A DNA stretch of 64,000 nucleotides from Alistipes finegoldii DSM 17242 (GCF_000265365.1 NC_018011.1:3613501-3677500); one strand, 5' to 3'; positions 32,574-41,147 are shown, counted from the first letter of the stretch. Notes: a model not told the origin generated them from the sequence alone. Numbers and translations are program-made.

Positions 32574-32651
32574 ATTTACTAATATGGGATTTGTCGGTTT
32601 CAGTTCGCTGAATTTTTTACAAAAAAATCACCATTTCAATCTTTTTCATTA

Positions 32652-32664
32652 CCCCATAAAGGGG
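32652..32664. promoter_or_regulatory. CCCC/GGGG palindrome upstream of the XRE gene
   Basis: CCCC-ATAAA-GGGG lies between the XRE gene and a TATATTTG element at 32682-32689. It could be an operator for the small XRE repressor. Confidence 0.3.
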
Positions 32665-32722
32665 AAATTCGTTTTTTTGTTTATATTTGTAGACCAAACT
32701 TTAATGTATGCAGAAATTATGC

Positions 32723-32730
32723 TAACTTTG
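32723..32730 (+). promoter_or_regulatory. -7 element of the structured ncRNA
   Basis: TAACTTTG matches TAnnTTTG and would start transcription near 32736. A second candidate, TATATTTG, is at 32682-32689. Confidence 0.5.
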
Positions 32731-32735
32731 CAATT

Positions 32736-32955
32736 GTATAATTCGGCATAGCCGACGGACATAACATATAGAGAGCAGCAACTCTTTATGCCTTACTGAA
32801 AAATTAGGAACTTTTCGAGAATGAGGTATAAATGTTGCCAGCCCTTGTTTTGTTCCGTCCGTAAGGACGGGACTTGCAAGGGCGCGGTACATTTCTCATT
32901 CGGGGTCTCCTAATACCTTCAGTAAGGAATGTTATCGCGTCCCTTGCTTTTTTTA
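32736..32955 (+). ncRNA. structured non-coding RNA, 6S-like (Bacteroidales-1 type candidate)
   Basis: No credible protein fits this stretch, but the sequence forms one long rod by nested pairing. Pairs are 32791-32800 with 32918-32927 (10 perfect bp), 32804-32809 with 32908-32913, 32819-32825 with 32895-32901, 32841-32847 with 32877-32883, and an apical hairpin 32855-32870 with loop GTAA. An open internal bubble (32826-32840 opposite 32884-32894) sits mid-rod. A -7 promoter lies just upstream, and a CTTTTTTT run at about 32947-32954 marks the 3' end. A rod with a central bubble is the design of 6S RNA, which binds RNA polymerase by mimicking an open promoter. Ends are approximate and the 6S identity is inferred. 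Confidence 0.6.
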
Positions 32956-33080
32956 TGCCTTTGCGGGGCGCGGATTCACACCAACGAAAACCGAAGAAAA
33001 TGTCCCGCCGCATCCGATTCCGGAATTACCCGAAGGCCCAAAATCCCCATTATATTTTACTGCTCTGGCACAATACGGGC

Positions 33081-33125
33081 CGGACGTTCCTGCCGCAAGG
33101 TTCTGCGCGGCAGGACGTCCGTTTT
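33081..33125 (+). terminator. strong hairpin with T-run
   Basis: A 15-bp GC-rich stem (33081-33096 with 33107-33121, one bulge) is followed by TTTTT. It may end read-through from the ncRNA region. I see no gene between 32956 and 33080. Confidence 0.75.
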
Positions 33126-33271
33126 TGGGCCGGGGAGCGGGGGAACGCCCTCACGCCGCACGATCCGGCGCGGCGGGCGTCATAAGGTTCTCTGAGCGAC
33201 ACATACAATCCCGCATTCCGGATGCAGCCGGCAGGCATTGCGCCGGAAGCGGTCCCTGAAATCTGGCAGCC

Positions 33272-33343
33272 GGGGCGGTCTCCGCATTGAATTCTTCCTA
33301 AAGTGAAGTTGCGTCACTTGTTCGGTCGGAACCGCCCCTTTTT
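33272..33343 (+). promoter_or_regulatory. structured leader or terminator before the gene at 33362
   Basis: An outer stem GGGGCGGT (33272-33279) with ACCGCCCC (33331-33338) encloses an inner stem AAGTGA (33301-33306) with TCACTT (33314-33319), and a T-run follows. It lies 19 nt before the next start codon, so it could act as an attenuator or small structured leader, or just as a terminator. The 33126-33271 stretch shows nothing else. Confidence 0.45.
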
Positions 33344-33361
33344 CAAACCCAAAACCACGCG

Positions 33362-33937
33362 ATGAACGAAGAGGACCCCGAATTCGAGAAGACCCTGCGG
33401 GCCATCAACCATTATTACATAACGCAGGTGGGCATCTGCACCGCGGCGCTGAGCAAACTGCGGTCGGCGGAGCTAAGCGACAAGAACATCATCATCCGGG
33501 CGATCATGTGCGACATGCCCGACTGCGGCGTCGAGACCGAAGCGTCGGCCGACGATTGCGGCGTCGATCTATGGGCCGACCGGGCGGAGTATGTGAACGA
33601 GACGTCGTTCAATCTCTACGTCACGCAGGCCGAGGAAAACGTGCTCTGGAACGCCGGGGAGAAAGGCCGGAAACCGGGGCGTCTGGCGGTTCCGCAGCAG
33701 CGGATCACGGTGCGGAGCGACGGGATGGGCACGGCGCCGGTCATTCCGCTCATCTACCTGACACTGCTGAGCGCCAAACTGCTGGCGATGGCGTTTCCCG
33801 ACGGGTGCACGGACGCGGAATTGTCCGGCTACAACGACGAGCGGACGATGGCGGCCCTGACGGACCGTGTGATGACGGTACTGGAGCAGCTGGCCCTGCG
33901 GGACGGGGAGGAGGAGACCCGAAGCCCGGCAAGCTGA
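33362..33937 (+). CDS. hypothetical protein, 191 aa
   Basis: I do not recognise a family. The protein has no signal peptide; one weakly hydrophobic stretch (VIPLIYLTLLSAKLLAMAF, ~residues 125-145) is borderline for a membrane helix. The rest is acidic and mixed, with five Cys residues, two of them in CDMPDC. The C-terminus is Glu/Arg-rich. The frame is well supported by codon use and ends before a GC-rich tandem-repeat region. It follows a hairpin leader/terminator. No function is proposed. Confidence 0.6.
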   Translation: MNEEDPEFEKTLRAINHYYITQVGICTAALSKLRSAELSDKNIIIRAIMCDMPDCGVETEASADDCGVDLWADRAEYVNETSFNLYVTQAEENVLWNAGEKGRKPGRLAVPQQRITVRSDGMGTAPVIPLIYLTLLSAKLLAMAFPDGCTDAELSGYNDERTMAALTDRVMTVLEQLALRDGEEETRSPAS

Positions 33938-33994
33938 GCGGGGACGGGCAGGGTAGAGTGCGGAGCAGGCGACGGGGAAACGGGCCGGGCCGGA

Positions 33995-34059
33995 ACGCAG
34001 GGCAGGGACGCAGAGCAGGGACGCAGAGCAGGGACGCAGAGCAGGGACGCAGAGCAGGG
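33995..34059 (+). repeat. 13-bp tandem repeat array
   Basis: The unit ACGCAGAGCAGGG occurs four times perfectly (34008-34059), preceded by a copy with one change at 33995 and followed by a degenerate copy. The surrounding 33938-34210 stretch is non-coding, very GC-rich and purine-biased on this strand. Copy number probably varies between strains. Confidence 0.85.
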
Positions 34060-34210
34060 ACGCGAAGCGGGCGGCCGGGAAACAGGCGCCGGGGCCGCGG
34101 ATGCAAACGGGAGGGGCGCAAGAGGGCGGGCGGAGACGGACGACGGAAGCGGGCAGCAAAGCGGGCGGCGAAAGCGGGCGGCGAAGCCGGCGAAATACGG
34201 CAGAAGAGAT

Positions 34211-34258
34211 GAAAAGTGGGGTTCATGACCGATTTGAACCGCACTTTTCGTATATTTG
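34211..34258 (+). promoter_or_regulatory. hairpin followed by a TATATTTG -7 element
   Basis: GAAAAGTG with CACTTTTC (34211-34218 and 34242-34249) and an inner GGTTCA/TGAACC stem form a terminator-like hairpin. TATATTTG at 34251-34258 directly after it is the likely -7 box for the acyltransferase gene 50 nt downstream. Confidence 0.5.
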
Positions 34259-34307
34259 CATCCTGTAAAAGCCAATTCACCCCAAACAACAGCAAAAACA
34301 ACCACCC

Positions 34308-35462
34308 ATGTCGGAAACAAAAGTCTCTGCGGCGGCATTTGCAGATACGAAACCCCACTACAACATACTCGACGGATTGCGCGGCGTAGCGGCGCTGATG
34401 GTCGTCTGGTTTCACGTGTTCGAAGCCTTTGCGACAAGTCACGTCGATCAGAGAATCAACCACGGCTATCTGGCCGTCGATTTCTTCTTCATTCTGTCGG
34501 GGTTCGTGATCGGCTACGCCTACGACGACCGGTGGAAACGAATGACGGTAAGGGAGTTTGTCACGCGACGGTTCATCCGTCTGCATCCGATGGTGGTAAT
34601 CGGCGCGGTGATCGGAGCCGTCATGTTCTACTTTCAGGGCTGCTCCGTATGGGACGTCTCGAAAGTCTCGGTGACGATGCTGCTGGCAGCGACCCTGATG
34701 AACGCCTGCATGATTCCGGCCACGCCCGGCATGGAGATCCGGGGCGTGACCGAAATGTTCCCGCTGAACGGTCCGAGCTGGTCGCTGTTTTACGAGTATA
34801 TCGGCAACATCCTCTATGCGCTGTTCATCCGCAGGCTGCCGACCAAGGCGCTCGCGGCGCTGGTGCTGCTCGCCGGATGCGGACTGGCGGCGTTTGCCGT
34901 ATGGGGTCCCTACGGCGACATATGCGCGGGGTTCTCGCTGACGGGCGACAACATAGCCGGAGGGTCTCTGAGGCTGTTGTTCTCGTTCTCGGCGGGACTG
35001 CTGATGTCGCGCGTATTCAGGCCCGTGAAGGTAAAGGGGGCGTTCTGGATATGCAGTCTGGGCGTCGTCGTCCTGCTGGCCGTGCCGCGAATCGGCGGAG
35101 AGGAAAACTACTGGATGAACGGGCTGTACGACACATTGTGCTTTGCGCTGGCCTTTCCGCTGCTCGTCTACCTCGGAGCGTCGGGCAAGACGACGGACAG
35201 GACGACCGCAAGGATATGCAAATTCATGGGAGACATATCGTATCCGCTCTACATGGTGCACTATCCGTTCATCTATCTGTACTATGCGTGGGTGAAAAAC
35301 GGGAACCTGACCTTCGCGCAATCGCTGCCCGGCGCAGCGGCGCTGGTCATCGGGTCCGTGCTGCTGGCATACCTGTGCCTGAAACTGTACGACGAACCGG
35401 TGCGCAGGTTCCTGACGAAGCATCTCCTGCGCACGCAAAAGCCGGTACGGCAGACACCCTGA
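34308..35462 (+). CDS. acyltransferase 3 family membrane protein, 384 aa
   Basis: About ten transmembrane helices are visible. The N-terminal NILDGLRGVAALMVVWFHVFE carries the D-G-L-R-G and catalytic-type His of the family, followed by GYLAVDFFFILSGFVIGYAY, RRFIRLHPM (R/K-x-x-R-(I/L)-x-P-like) and, near the end, YPLYMVHYPFIYLYY. These inner-membrane enzymes move acetyl or other acyl groups onto sugars or lipids of surface polysaccharides. The acceptor is unknown here; no polysaccharide genes are adjacent. It is probably co-transcribed with the TPR regulator 22 nt downstream. Confidence 0.92.
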   Translation: MSETKVSAAAFADTKPHYNILDGLRGVAALMVVWFHVFEAFATSHVDQRINHGYLAVDFFFILSGFVIGYAYDDRWKRMTVREFVTRRFIRLHPMVVIGAVIGAVMFYFQGCSVWDVSKVSVTMLLAATLMNACMIPATPGMEIRGVTEMFPLNGPSWSLFYEYIGNILYALFIRRLPTKALAALVLLAGCGLAAFAVWGPYGDICAGFSLTGDNIAGGSLRLLFSFSAGLLMSRVFRPVKVKGAFWICSLGVVVLLAVPRIGGEENYWMNGLYDTLCFALAFPLLVYLGASGKTTDRTTARICKFMGDISYPLYMVHYPFIYLYYAWVKNGNLTFAQSLPGAAALVIGSVLLAYLCLKLYDEPVRRFLTKHLLRTQKPVRQTP

Positions 35463-35484
35463 GCCACATAACACGAAACAGACC

Positions 35485-37098
35485 ATGCACCGCATCCGCC
35501 TCGCCATCCTCCTGTTCCTGTGCGTCTCAGCCGCAGGCTGCCAGCCCGTTCCCGGCGTTCTGCTCGACGCCGAAGCGATCGTCATGGAGCACCCTGACAG
35601 CGCCGCACGGCTGCTGGAGGGCGTTCCGGCTCCGGAGAAAAGACTCTCCCGACGCAACTATGCGCATTATGCGCTGGTGCTGACCCAAGCCCGGTGGCTC
35701 GCGGGGGAGAACATGATCGACGACACGCTTTCGGACGTAGCCCTCGACTATTACCGCACCCACACCGACGATTTCGCCGCAGCGCACAAGGCCTATTATT
35801 ATGCGGCCAAGATCGCCCATCAGCGCCGGCAGCCGGAGGTGGCGATGACGCTGCTGCTCAAAAGCCGCGACATGCTGCCCCCGAAAGGGGAGTGGAGGCG
35901 GCATTACGTCGTGGAGACATGGCTCGGCGTATTCTGCGGCCAGCAGCATCTCTTCGAGGAGAAGATACGTCACGCGCAGCAGGCGTACGCCTACGCCGAC
36001 AGCATGGAGCGTTACGACTGGATGTGCATATCGCTCGGCGACATGGCGCACGCCTATATGGGGCTGGACAATTATGACAGCATGGAATACTATGCGATCA
36101 AGGCGCTCAGGCTCGCCGAAGAGAAGGGCATAACCGAAAACACCTCCCCGAAGTGGGCCATGCTGATCGAAAGCGCCCTGAAACGGAAAGAGTACCGCAA
36201 GGCCGAAGAGTATTGGGAAAAGGGGTTCGGGCACGCCCCGGCATGGACCCGGTATTCATGGCTGAGCACCAAGGCCGACATCTGCAACCGCACGGGCCGC
36301 TACGACACGGCGCTGGAGCTGACAGACAGTTCCCGCCGCATGTGCGCCGACACGACGCACCTCACCTCGCGGGCGTTATGGGCGCTCAACACCTCGAACG
36401 CATGGGAGGGGAAAGGCGACGCGGCAAGAAGTCTCGAAGCCCTGAAGCAGTACATCCGGTTCAAGGACTCGATCGACGAGAAGGTGCACAGCGCCGAAGT
36501 GCTCAATATCCGCAAACTCTGGCGTTACGAACAGCTCAAAACCCAGAACGCCGCCCTTCAAAGCCAGAAACAGCACCGCGAACGCATCGTCTACGAGACG
36601 ATTCTGATTTGCGCGGCGCTCATGCTGCTCGGCGCATGGTTGGGACTGCGCATGTGGCACCGCGCCAAATTGCGGGAATTCGCCCAGCAAAAGCGCATCC
36701 TGCGGCAGGAAAACGAACTCGACGCCATGCGGCGCAAGGAGGAACACCTGCGCACGACCTTTTTCCGCCAGCTCAACAGCCGTTTCATCGCGCAGGTCCG
36801 GCAGGGCGGGGAGAGCAGGAAATGCCGCATGTCGGACGAAGACTGGAAGACGATCTTCACCCATGCCGACGCCGTATTCGACAATTTCACGGTCCGTCTC
36901 CGCGGGCAATTCCCGGCGCTGAACGAGGAGGACATCCGCTATTGCTGTATGGTGCGCATGCACCTGTCGCAGGCCGAAATCGCGAGCGTCGTCTGTCTGG
37001 AAAAGGATTCGGTGAAAAAACGGCTGAAGCGCATCCGCACCGAGAAGCTGGCTTCCGCGAAGGGTTCGACGCTGGAGGAGATCCTCTCGCGGCTGTAA
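35485..37098 (+). CDS. TPR-containing membrane-bound transcriptional regulator, 537 aa
   Basis: The N-terminus is a signal/lipoprotein-type segment (LLFLCVSAAGC). Residues ~30-345 are TPR-like helical repeats (AYYYAAKIAHQRRQPEVAMTLL, YRKAEEYWEKGFG). A coiled coil precedes one transmembrane helix (~375-393, TILICAALMLLGAWLGLRM), another coiled coil follows. The C-terminal ~90 residues (LNEEDIRYCCMVRMHLSQAEIASVVCLEKDSVKKRLKRIR) look like a LuxR/sigma-type helix-turn-helix. This design is common in Bacteroidota as a membrane sensor that binds DNA through its cytoplasmic end. Target and signal are unknown. Confidence 0.85.
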   Translation: MHRIRLAILLFLCVSAAGCQPVPGVLLDAEAIVMEHPDSAARLLEGVPAPEKRLSRRNYAHYALVLTQARWLAGENMIDDTLSDVALDYYRTHTDDFAAAHKAYYYAAKIAHQRRQPEVAMTLLLKSRDMLPPKGEWRRHYVVETWLGVFCGQQHLFEEKIRHAQQAYAYADSMERYDWMCISLGDMAHAYMGLDNYDSMEYYAIKALRLAEEKGITENTSPKWAMLIESALKRKEYRKAEEYWEKGFGHAPAWTRYSWLSTKADICNRTGRYDTALELTDSSRRMCADTTHLTSRALWALNTSNAWEGKGDAARSLEALKQYIRFKDSIDEKVHSAEVLNIRKLWRYEQLKTQNAALQSQKQHRERIVYETILICAALMLLGAWLGLRMWHRAKLREFAQQKRILRQENELDAMRRKEEHLRTTFFRQLNSRFIAQVRQGGESRKCRMSDEDWKTIFTHADAVFDNFTVRLRGQFPALNEEDIRYCCMVRMHLSQAEIASVVCLEKDSVKKRLKRIRTEKLASAKGSTLEEILSRL

Positions 37099-37216
37099 AA
37101 TATACCCCCGGCTGCCGCCCCCGACGAATGGAAACAGCAGGCGGTCAGTCTGTTGAAAAACGCCCCGTACATTGCGATATCCCCCTGCAAACCTCCGGAA
37201 ATAGCCGCGGGGCGTT

Positions 37217-37224
37217 TAACTTTG
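37217..37224 (+). promoter_or_regulatory. -7 element upstream of 37314
   Basis: TAACTTTG matches TAnnTTTG. It lies 89 nt before the start codon of the small membrane protein gene. No clear -33 box is seen. Confidence 0.4.
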
Positions 37225-37313
37225 CACACGAAACAAGCCCTGCAATCCGGCTCCCGCAGCAGACCCGGAGAGACATACGGCAAGATTTACTAATCCCAAA
37301 TTCATAGAAAAAA

Positions 37314-37769
37314 ATGCAGAAATTCAACTACACCCCCAGCAACCCGTTCAGCGGCTCGGTCTCCTCGCTGGCCATCGGAGCAGGCATGGTCGTCGTACCT
37401 TTGGTCTATCCCTTCGGCATCCGCATCGGCCGCATGCGCATCCTCGGCCCGACGGCCGTCACGATCATCTTCGTGATCGGCGGTCTCGCGCTGCTGGCAT
37501 TCACGGTCCGCGAAATCATGCAGGCCCGCAAACTCATCGCCCAAGGCGGCGAGATCACCGTGGAGGGCGGCAAGGTGACGATTCCCGTCGTCCGGAAAAA
37601 AGAGGTCGTCAACGAGTCGTTCCTGCTTTCGGAGGTGGAATACACCAAATTCGACGAGGAGGAAAACGAATTCAAAATTTCGCTGCCCGCCGACCATCAC
37701 GTCATCCGCGGCGCGTTTTTCGAAAACGCGGAGGCGTTCGACGCGTTCAAGTCCATTTTCGACAAATAG
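37314..37769 (+). CDS. hypothetical two-helix membrane protein, 151 aa
   Basis: Two transmembrane segments are visible at residues ~19-35 (LAIGAGMVVVPLVYPFG) and ~45-65 (PTAVTIIFVIGGLALLAFTV). A cytosolic domain of ~85 residues follows (GGEITVEGGKVTIPVVRKKE, ...VNESFLLSEVEYTKFDEE) that looks like a small beta barrel or PH-like fold. I do not recognise a named family. It has its own upstream -7 box and lies 94 nt before a lipoprotein gene. Confidence 0.65.
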   Translation: MQKFNYTPSNPFSGSVSSLAIGAGMVVVPLVYPFGIRIGRMRILGPTAVTIIFVIGGLALLAFTVREIMQARKLIAQGGEITVEGGKVTIPVVRKKEVVNESFLLSEVEYTKFDEEENEFKISLPADHHVIRGAFFENAEAFDAFKSIFDK

Positions 37770-37863
37770 CATTGCCGGCCGGAAATTCCGGCCGGTCTGC
37801 AAACACGACGTACGGAAACCTGCGCCGCTGAAACTTACCGTATAAAACAAAACTCAAACGAAT

Positions 37864-38514
37864 ATGACAATGCGCCCAATTATCAGACTCCTCGCCGCAG
37901 CCGTCGCCGCTGCCGCAACGATCCAGTCCTGCTCCACCCTGACCGGTTATCCGACCGACGCCGAAGCCAGCTACGCCAAGGCCATCGAACTGACGAAAAA
38001 GAGCGTGGACACCGACAAATTCAAAATCTACTCGCTTTCGATCATGGAGGGAGAAACGCTCTCCGACAACCTGTTCCTCGTGACGGTGAAACTGGTGAAC
38101 AAGGACGATCAGGCATTCAGCCAGAGCTACTACATGAACGGTCTGGAGCCTACCGACCTGCGCGACGTACAGAGCACGTTCGAAGCTCCCGAATACGAAA
38201 CGACCGTCGGCATCGACCTGTCGGAACTCGATCCCGCCCGGATCGCCGCCCAGATCGCCCAAGCCAAAACGATGCTTCCCGAAGGACACTCCTACAAATC
38301 GGTAGGCCGCTACGAAATCGAGGAGGAGGTTCCGGCCGGCAATTCCGCATTCAACCGCAACCGCAAACCGGGCCAACAGCACACCTCGTTCATCGTCCGC
38401 TTCACCGAGGACGGCAAGGAAACGGAGAGCAGCGCGGGCAAAACCTCGTACATATATTACGAAGCCAAAGTGACCGTGGGGCCGGACGGCACGCTCACGA
38501 TCGAAGAAAATTGA
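37864..38514 (+). CDS. lipoprotein of unknown function, 216 aa
   Basis: The signal peptide has lipobox TIQSC (Cys23). The mature part is rich in Glu/Asp/Thr and appears to hold alternating helices and strands: ASYAKAIELTKKSVDTDKFK, FLVTVKLVNKDDQAF, TTVGIDLSELDPARIAAQI. No family is recognised. The second half has a basic Asn-rich patch (AFNRNRKPGQQ). It ends at a strong terminator. Likely anchored in the envelope. Confidence 0.7.
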   Translation: MTMRPIIRLLAAAVAAAATIQSCSTLTGYPTDAEASYAKAIELTKKSVDTDKFKIYSLSIMEGETLSDNLFLVTVKLVNKDDQAFSQSYYMNGLEPTDLRDVQSTFEAPEYETTVGIDLSELDPARIAAQIAQAKTMLPEGHSYKSVGRYEIEEEVPAGNSAFNRNRKPGQQHTSFIVRFTEDGKETESSAGKTSYIYYEAKVTVGPDGTLTIEEN

Positions 38515-38526
38515 GATTTCGATCCG

Positions 38527-38555
38527 AAAAAACGGGAAGTTTCCCGTTTTTTTTC
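38527..38555 (+). terminator. terminator after the lipoprotein gene
   Basis: An A-run, the stem CGGGAA/TTCCCG and eight T residues make a compact intrinsic terminator. Confidence 0.85.
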
Positions 38556-38605
38556 TAATTTTATATCCCGATGCCCCGCCGGGACATTCCGATAATACCA
38601 AAACT

Positions 38606-39934
38606 ATGAAAACTACACACTCATTCGTCGCTCCGGTACTGAACTCCACGCAGAGCAAAGTCAATACGGAGGCCTATGAGCAGGCTATCGACAACTATAA
38701 CGAGGGCAAACACCTCGAAGCGTTCCGATTGCTGCTCGATCACCTGAACCCGGAATTCCGCACGAAATACGGCAACGCCGAAGGTACGGAATTCCATATT
38801 CCCCACGGTTCGATTCTGGTAAACATCCGCATCGGGGAGGGGAAGCTGCACATAAGCGCGGACTTTCTGGAGCTGCCCGAAAAGGGCCACGTCGCCATGC
38901 TGCGTCAGGTCGCCGACCTGAACATCAACCGGCTGATGCTGCCGCGCTTCCGCAAGGAGGGCGACAAGCTGAAGATGGAATACGTGTGCCCGCTCTCGCA
39001 GAGCCATCCGCACAAGCTTTATTTCATCCTGCGCAACATCTGCCATATCGGCGACCGCTACGACGATGAATTCTGCGCCAAATTCGGCGCCAAGCGCAGT
39101 TACGAACCGCAGGTGACGCCTTATTCCGAGGAAGAGGTGACGCGGGTCCACGAGGCGGTGCGGCAGACCTGCCGCGAAACGCTCGAAGCCGTGAAGGAGT
39201 ATGAGGCGGAACGCAAATACGGCTACTCATGGAACGTGATCGACATCGCGCTCTACAAGATTTCCTATTTCGCCCAGCCGCAGGGCCAGCTGATGAACGA
39301 CCTCGACAAGGCCGTCGATGACATGGACAAGGAGCTGCCCGTAGCCGAGCTGGTGACCAAAGGCAAGGCGTTTCTTGAACGCCTGCTGGCGATGCCCCGC
39401 GAAGAGCTGGCGCGCGACCTCTATTTCGTCGATACGCTGGTTTCGGCCAAACGCCGCTCGTCGCTGAACAACGTGCAGGAGAATTTCAAGGAGGTCTACA
39501 AGGAGGCCGCGGATGCCATCGAAGCGGAGAACTACGAACGGAGCGCGGTGCGCATACTCTACAAGTTCTATGAGATGTACTTCTACAACGACGTGCAGGA
39601 CGACCTGAACGCCGTGATCGCCAATGCGCTGCGCAAATCGGCCGGAAAGTCGATGGAGGAGGCGTCGGAGATTCTGTTCGAAGCGCTCGAAAAGGTGATG
39701 GACGACGATCTGACGACGGACGACGACGACGAGGAGACCGGAGAGCAGGGAGCCGCCGCGGCCGCAGCCGTGGAACAGGTACAGCAGATGGCAGCCGCCA
39801 TGCAGGGCGAGATCGTTCAGATGCAGGCCGCCATGCAACAGGCGCTGATGAAGGGCGACATGGCCGAATACATGCGTCTGGCGCAGGAATTCCAGCAGAA
39901 AATGATGGAACAGGCACTCGGACAACAAAAATAA
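38606..39934 (+). CDS. hypothetical protein with YbjN-like N-terminal domain, 442 aa
   Basis: Residues ~20-165 (EAYEQAIDNYNEGKHLEAFR, GTEFHIPHGSILVNIRIG, LPEKGHVAMLRQVADLNINR, LYFILRNICHIGDRYDD) look like the YbjN/type III chaperone-like fold: a helix, a five-stranded sheet, then a helix. The middle is helical. The end is acidic (DDDDEE), then Ala/Gln/Met-rich (QMAAAMQGEIVQMQAAMQQA), possibly a coiled coil. No signal peptide. It lies 21 nt upstream of a cytosolic HtrA-like protease that also ends in a YbjN-like domain, so the two probably act together. The fold assignment is inference. Confidence 0.65.
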   Translation: MKTTHSFVAPVLNSTQSKVNTEAYEQAIDNYNEGKHLEAFRLLLDHLNPEFRTKYGNAEGTEFHIPHGSILVNIRIGEGKLHISADFLELPEKGHVAMLRQVADLNINRLMLPRFRKEGDKLKMEYVCPLSQSHPHKLYFILRNICHIGDRYDDEFCAKFGAKRSYEPQVTPYSEEEVTRVHEAVRQTCRETLEAVKEYEAERKYGYSWNVIDIALYKISYFAQPQGQLMNDLDKAVDDMDKELPVAELVTKGKAFLERLLAMPREELARDLYFVDTLVSAKRRSSLNNVQENFKEVYKEAADAIEAENYERSAVRILYKFYEMYFYNDVQDDLNAVIANALRKSAGKSMEEASEILFEALEKVMDDDLTTDDDDEETGEQGAAAAAAVEQVQQMAAAMQGEIVQMQAAMQQALMKGDMAEYMRLAQEFQQKMMEQALGQQK

Positions 39935-39955
39935 CAGCTCAAAATCCGTATATCC

Positions 39956-41044
39956 ATGGAACATAACAATATCTACAAGTCGGTATTCAAAGTAACCCAC
40001 TCAGGCGGCTCCGGCAGTTGTTTCTACCTGAAAAACTACGATCTTTTCGTAACGAATTACCATGTGGTCGAAGGGTACCGCACCGTCGCCGTACACGACA
40101 ACGACCGCAATCCCTATCTGGCGAAGGTCGTGCTGGTCAATCCGGCGCTGGACATCGCCCTGCTGGCCGCCGAAGGCGACTTCTCGGCGCTGCCCGAAAT
40201 GACGCTCGCAGCGGACGACTCGCTTACCATCGGCCGCAAGGTATACGTCGCGGGATACCCCTACGGCATGCCCTTCACGATCACCGAAGGTTCGGTATCG
40301 TCGCCCAAACAGCTGATGGACGGCAAATACTACATCCAGACCGACGCCGCGGTGAACCCCGGCAACTCAGGCGGTCCGATCCTGAACGACGCGGAAGAGG
40401 TGGTAGGCGTGACGGTCAGCAAATTCACGCAGGCCGACAACATGGGCTTCGGCATCCGCGTCGAAACGCTCCACGGCCTGCTCGAATCGCTCGGCGAGCT
40501 GGACCGCACGGCATTCCAAGTGCAGTGCGGCAGCTGCGAGGAGCTGATCTGCGAGGAAGAGGAGTTCTGCCCCTCGTGCGGCGACAAGCTGCCCGAAGGC
40601 GTTTTCGACGAGCGCGAGCTTTCGCCGCTGGGCGGATTCGTCGAAAGCGCAATTCGGGAAATGGGCGTCAATCCGGTGCTTGCGCGCGACGGATACGACT
40701 CGTGGCTCTTCCACAAGGGCAGCTCCGAAATCCGCATCTTCGTATACGACGGCAACTACCTCTTCTCGACCTCGCCGATCAACCTGCTGCCGAAGAAGGA
40801 GGTGGAGAACGTACTGGACTATATGCTCAGCGAGGATTTCGGCCCCTACAAGCTGGGAATCGAAGGCCGGCAGATTTACATCGCCTACCGCATCCATCTG
40901 GCCGACATCACGGACGAATCGGAAGACGAAATCCGCAAAAACATCGTCGGACTCGCACTGCGGGCCGACGAGATGGACAACATGCTCGTAGAGCGTTTCG
41001 GCTGCGAATTCTCGGAATATTCGAAAACCGACGCCGAGGCATGA
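39956..41044 (+). CDS. cytosolic HtrA-like serine protease with zinc ribbon and YbjN-like domain, 362 aa
   Basis: There is no signal peptide, unusual for this family. Residues ~1-180 form a trypsin-like (S1C/DegP) domain: His in VTNYHVVEG, Asp in NPALDIALL, Ser in NPGNSGGPI, so the triad is complete. Residues ~182-207 are a zinc ribbon (CGSCEELICEEEEFCPSCGDK; four Cys in two C-x-x-C pairs). Residues ~215-360 resemble the YbjN-like fold seen in the upstream gene. No PDZ domain. It may cut or hold cytosolic proteins with its neighbour as partner or substrate; this is inference. Ends at a strong terminator. Confidence 0.8.
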   Translation: MEHNNIYKSVFKVTHSGGSGSCFYLKNYDLFVTNYHVVEGYRTVAVHDNDRNPYLAKVVLVNPALDIALLAAEGDFSALPEMTLAADDSLTIGRKVYVAGYPYGMPFTITEGSVSSPKQLMDGKYYIQTDAAVNPGNSGGPILNDAEEVVGVTVSKFTQADNMGFGIRVETLHGLLESLGELDRTAFQVQCGSCEELICEEEEFCPSCGDKLPEGVFDERELSPLGGFVESAIREMGVNPVLARDGYDSWLFHKGSSEIRIFVYDGNYLFSTSPINLLPKKEVENVLDYMLSEDFGPYKLGIEGRQIYIAYRIHLADITDESEDEIRKNIVGLALRADEMDNMLVERFGCEFSEYSKTDAEA

Positions 41045-41061
41045 CCCTCGACAGCGAACGG

Positions 41062-41096
41062 AAAAGCCGGACCTTTTTGAAAAGGTCCGGCTTTTT
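41062..41096 (+). terminator. terminator after the protease gene
   Basis: A stem of about 14 bp (AAAAGCCGGACC with GGTCCGGCTTTT) carries a T-rich/A-rich apex and ends in TTTTT. It also serves the convergent minus-strand gene at 41148. Confidence 0.88.
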
Positions 41097-41147
41097 CGTA
41101 TCCGCGTCCCGGCCGGGTGCGCAGGGTCTACCGCGGCGCAAGTCCGC

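Noticed and set aside
32874..33185. 103-codon plus-strand frame over the ncRNA and its downstream hairpin
   Set aside because: The frame crosses the ncRNA rod and a strong terminator and lacks any protein pattern.
33995..34059. 13-bp repeats as a CRISPR array
   Set aside because: Units are too short and adjacent, without unique spacers.
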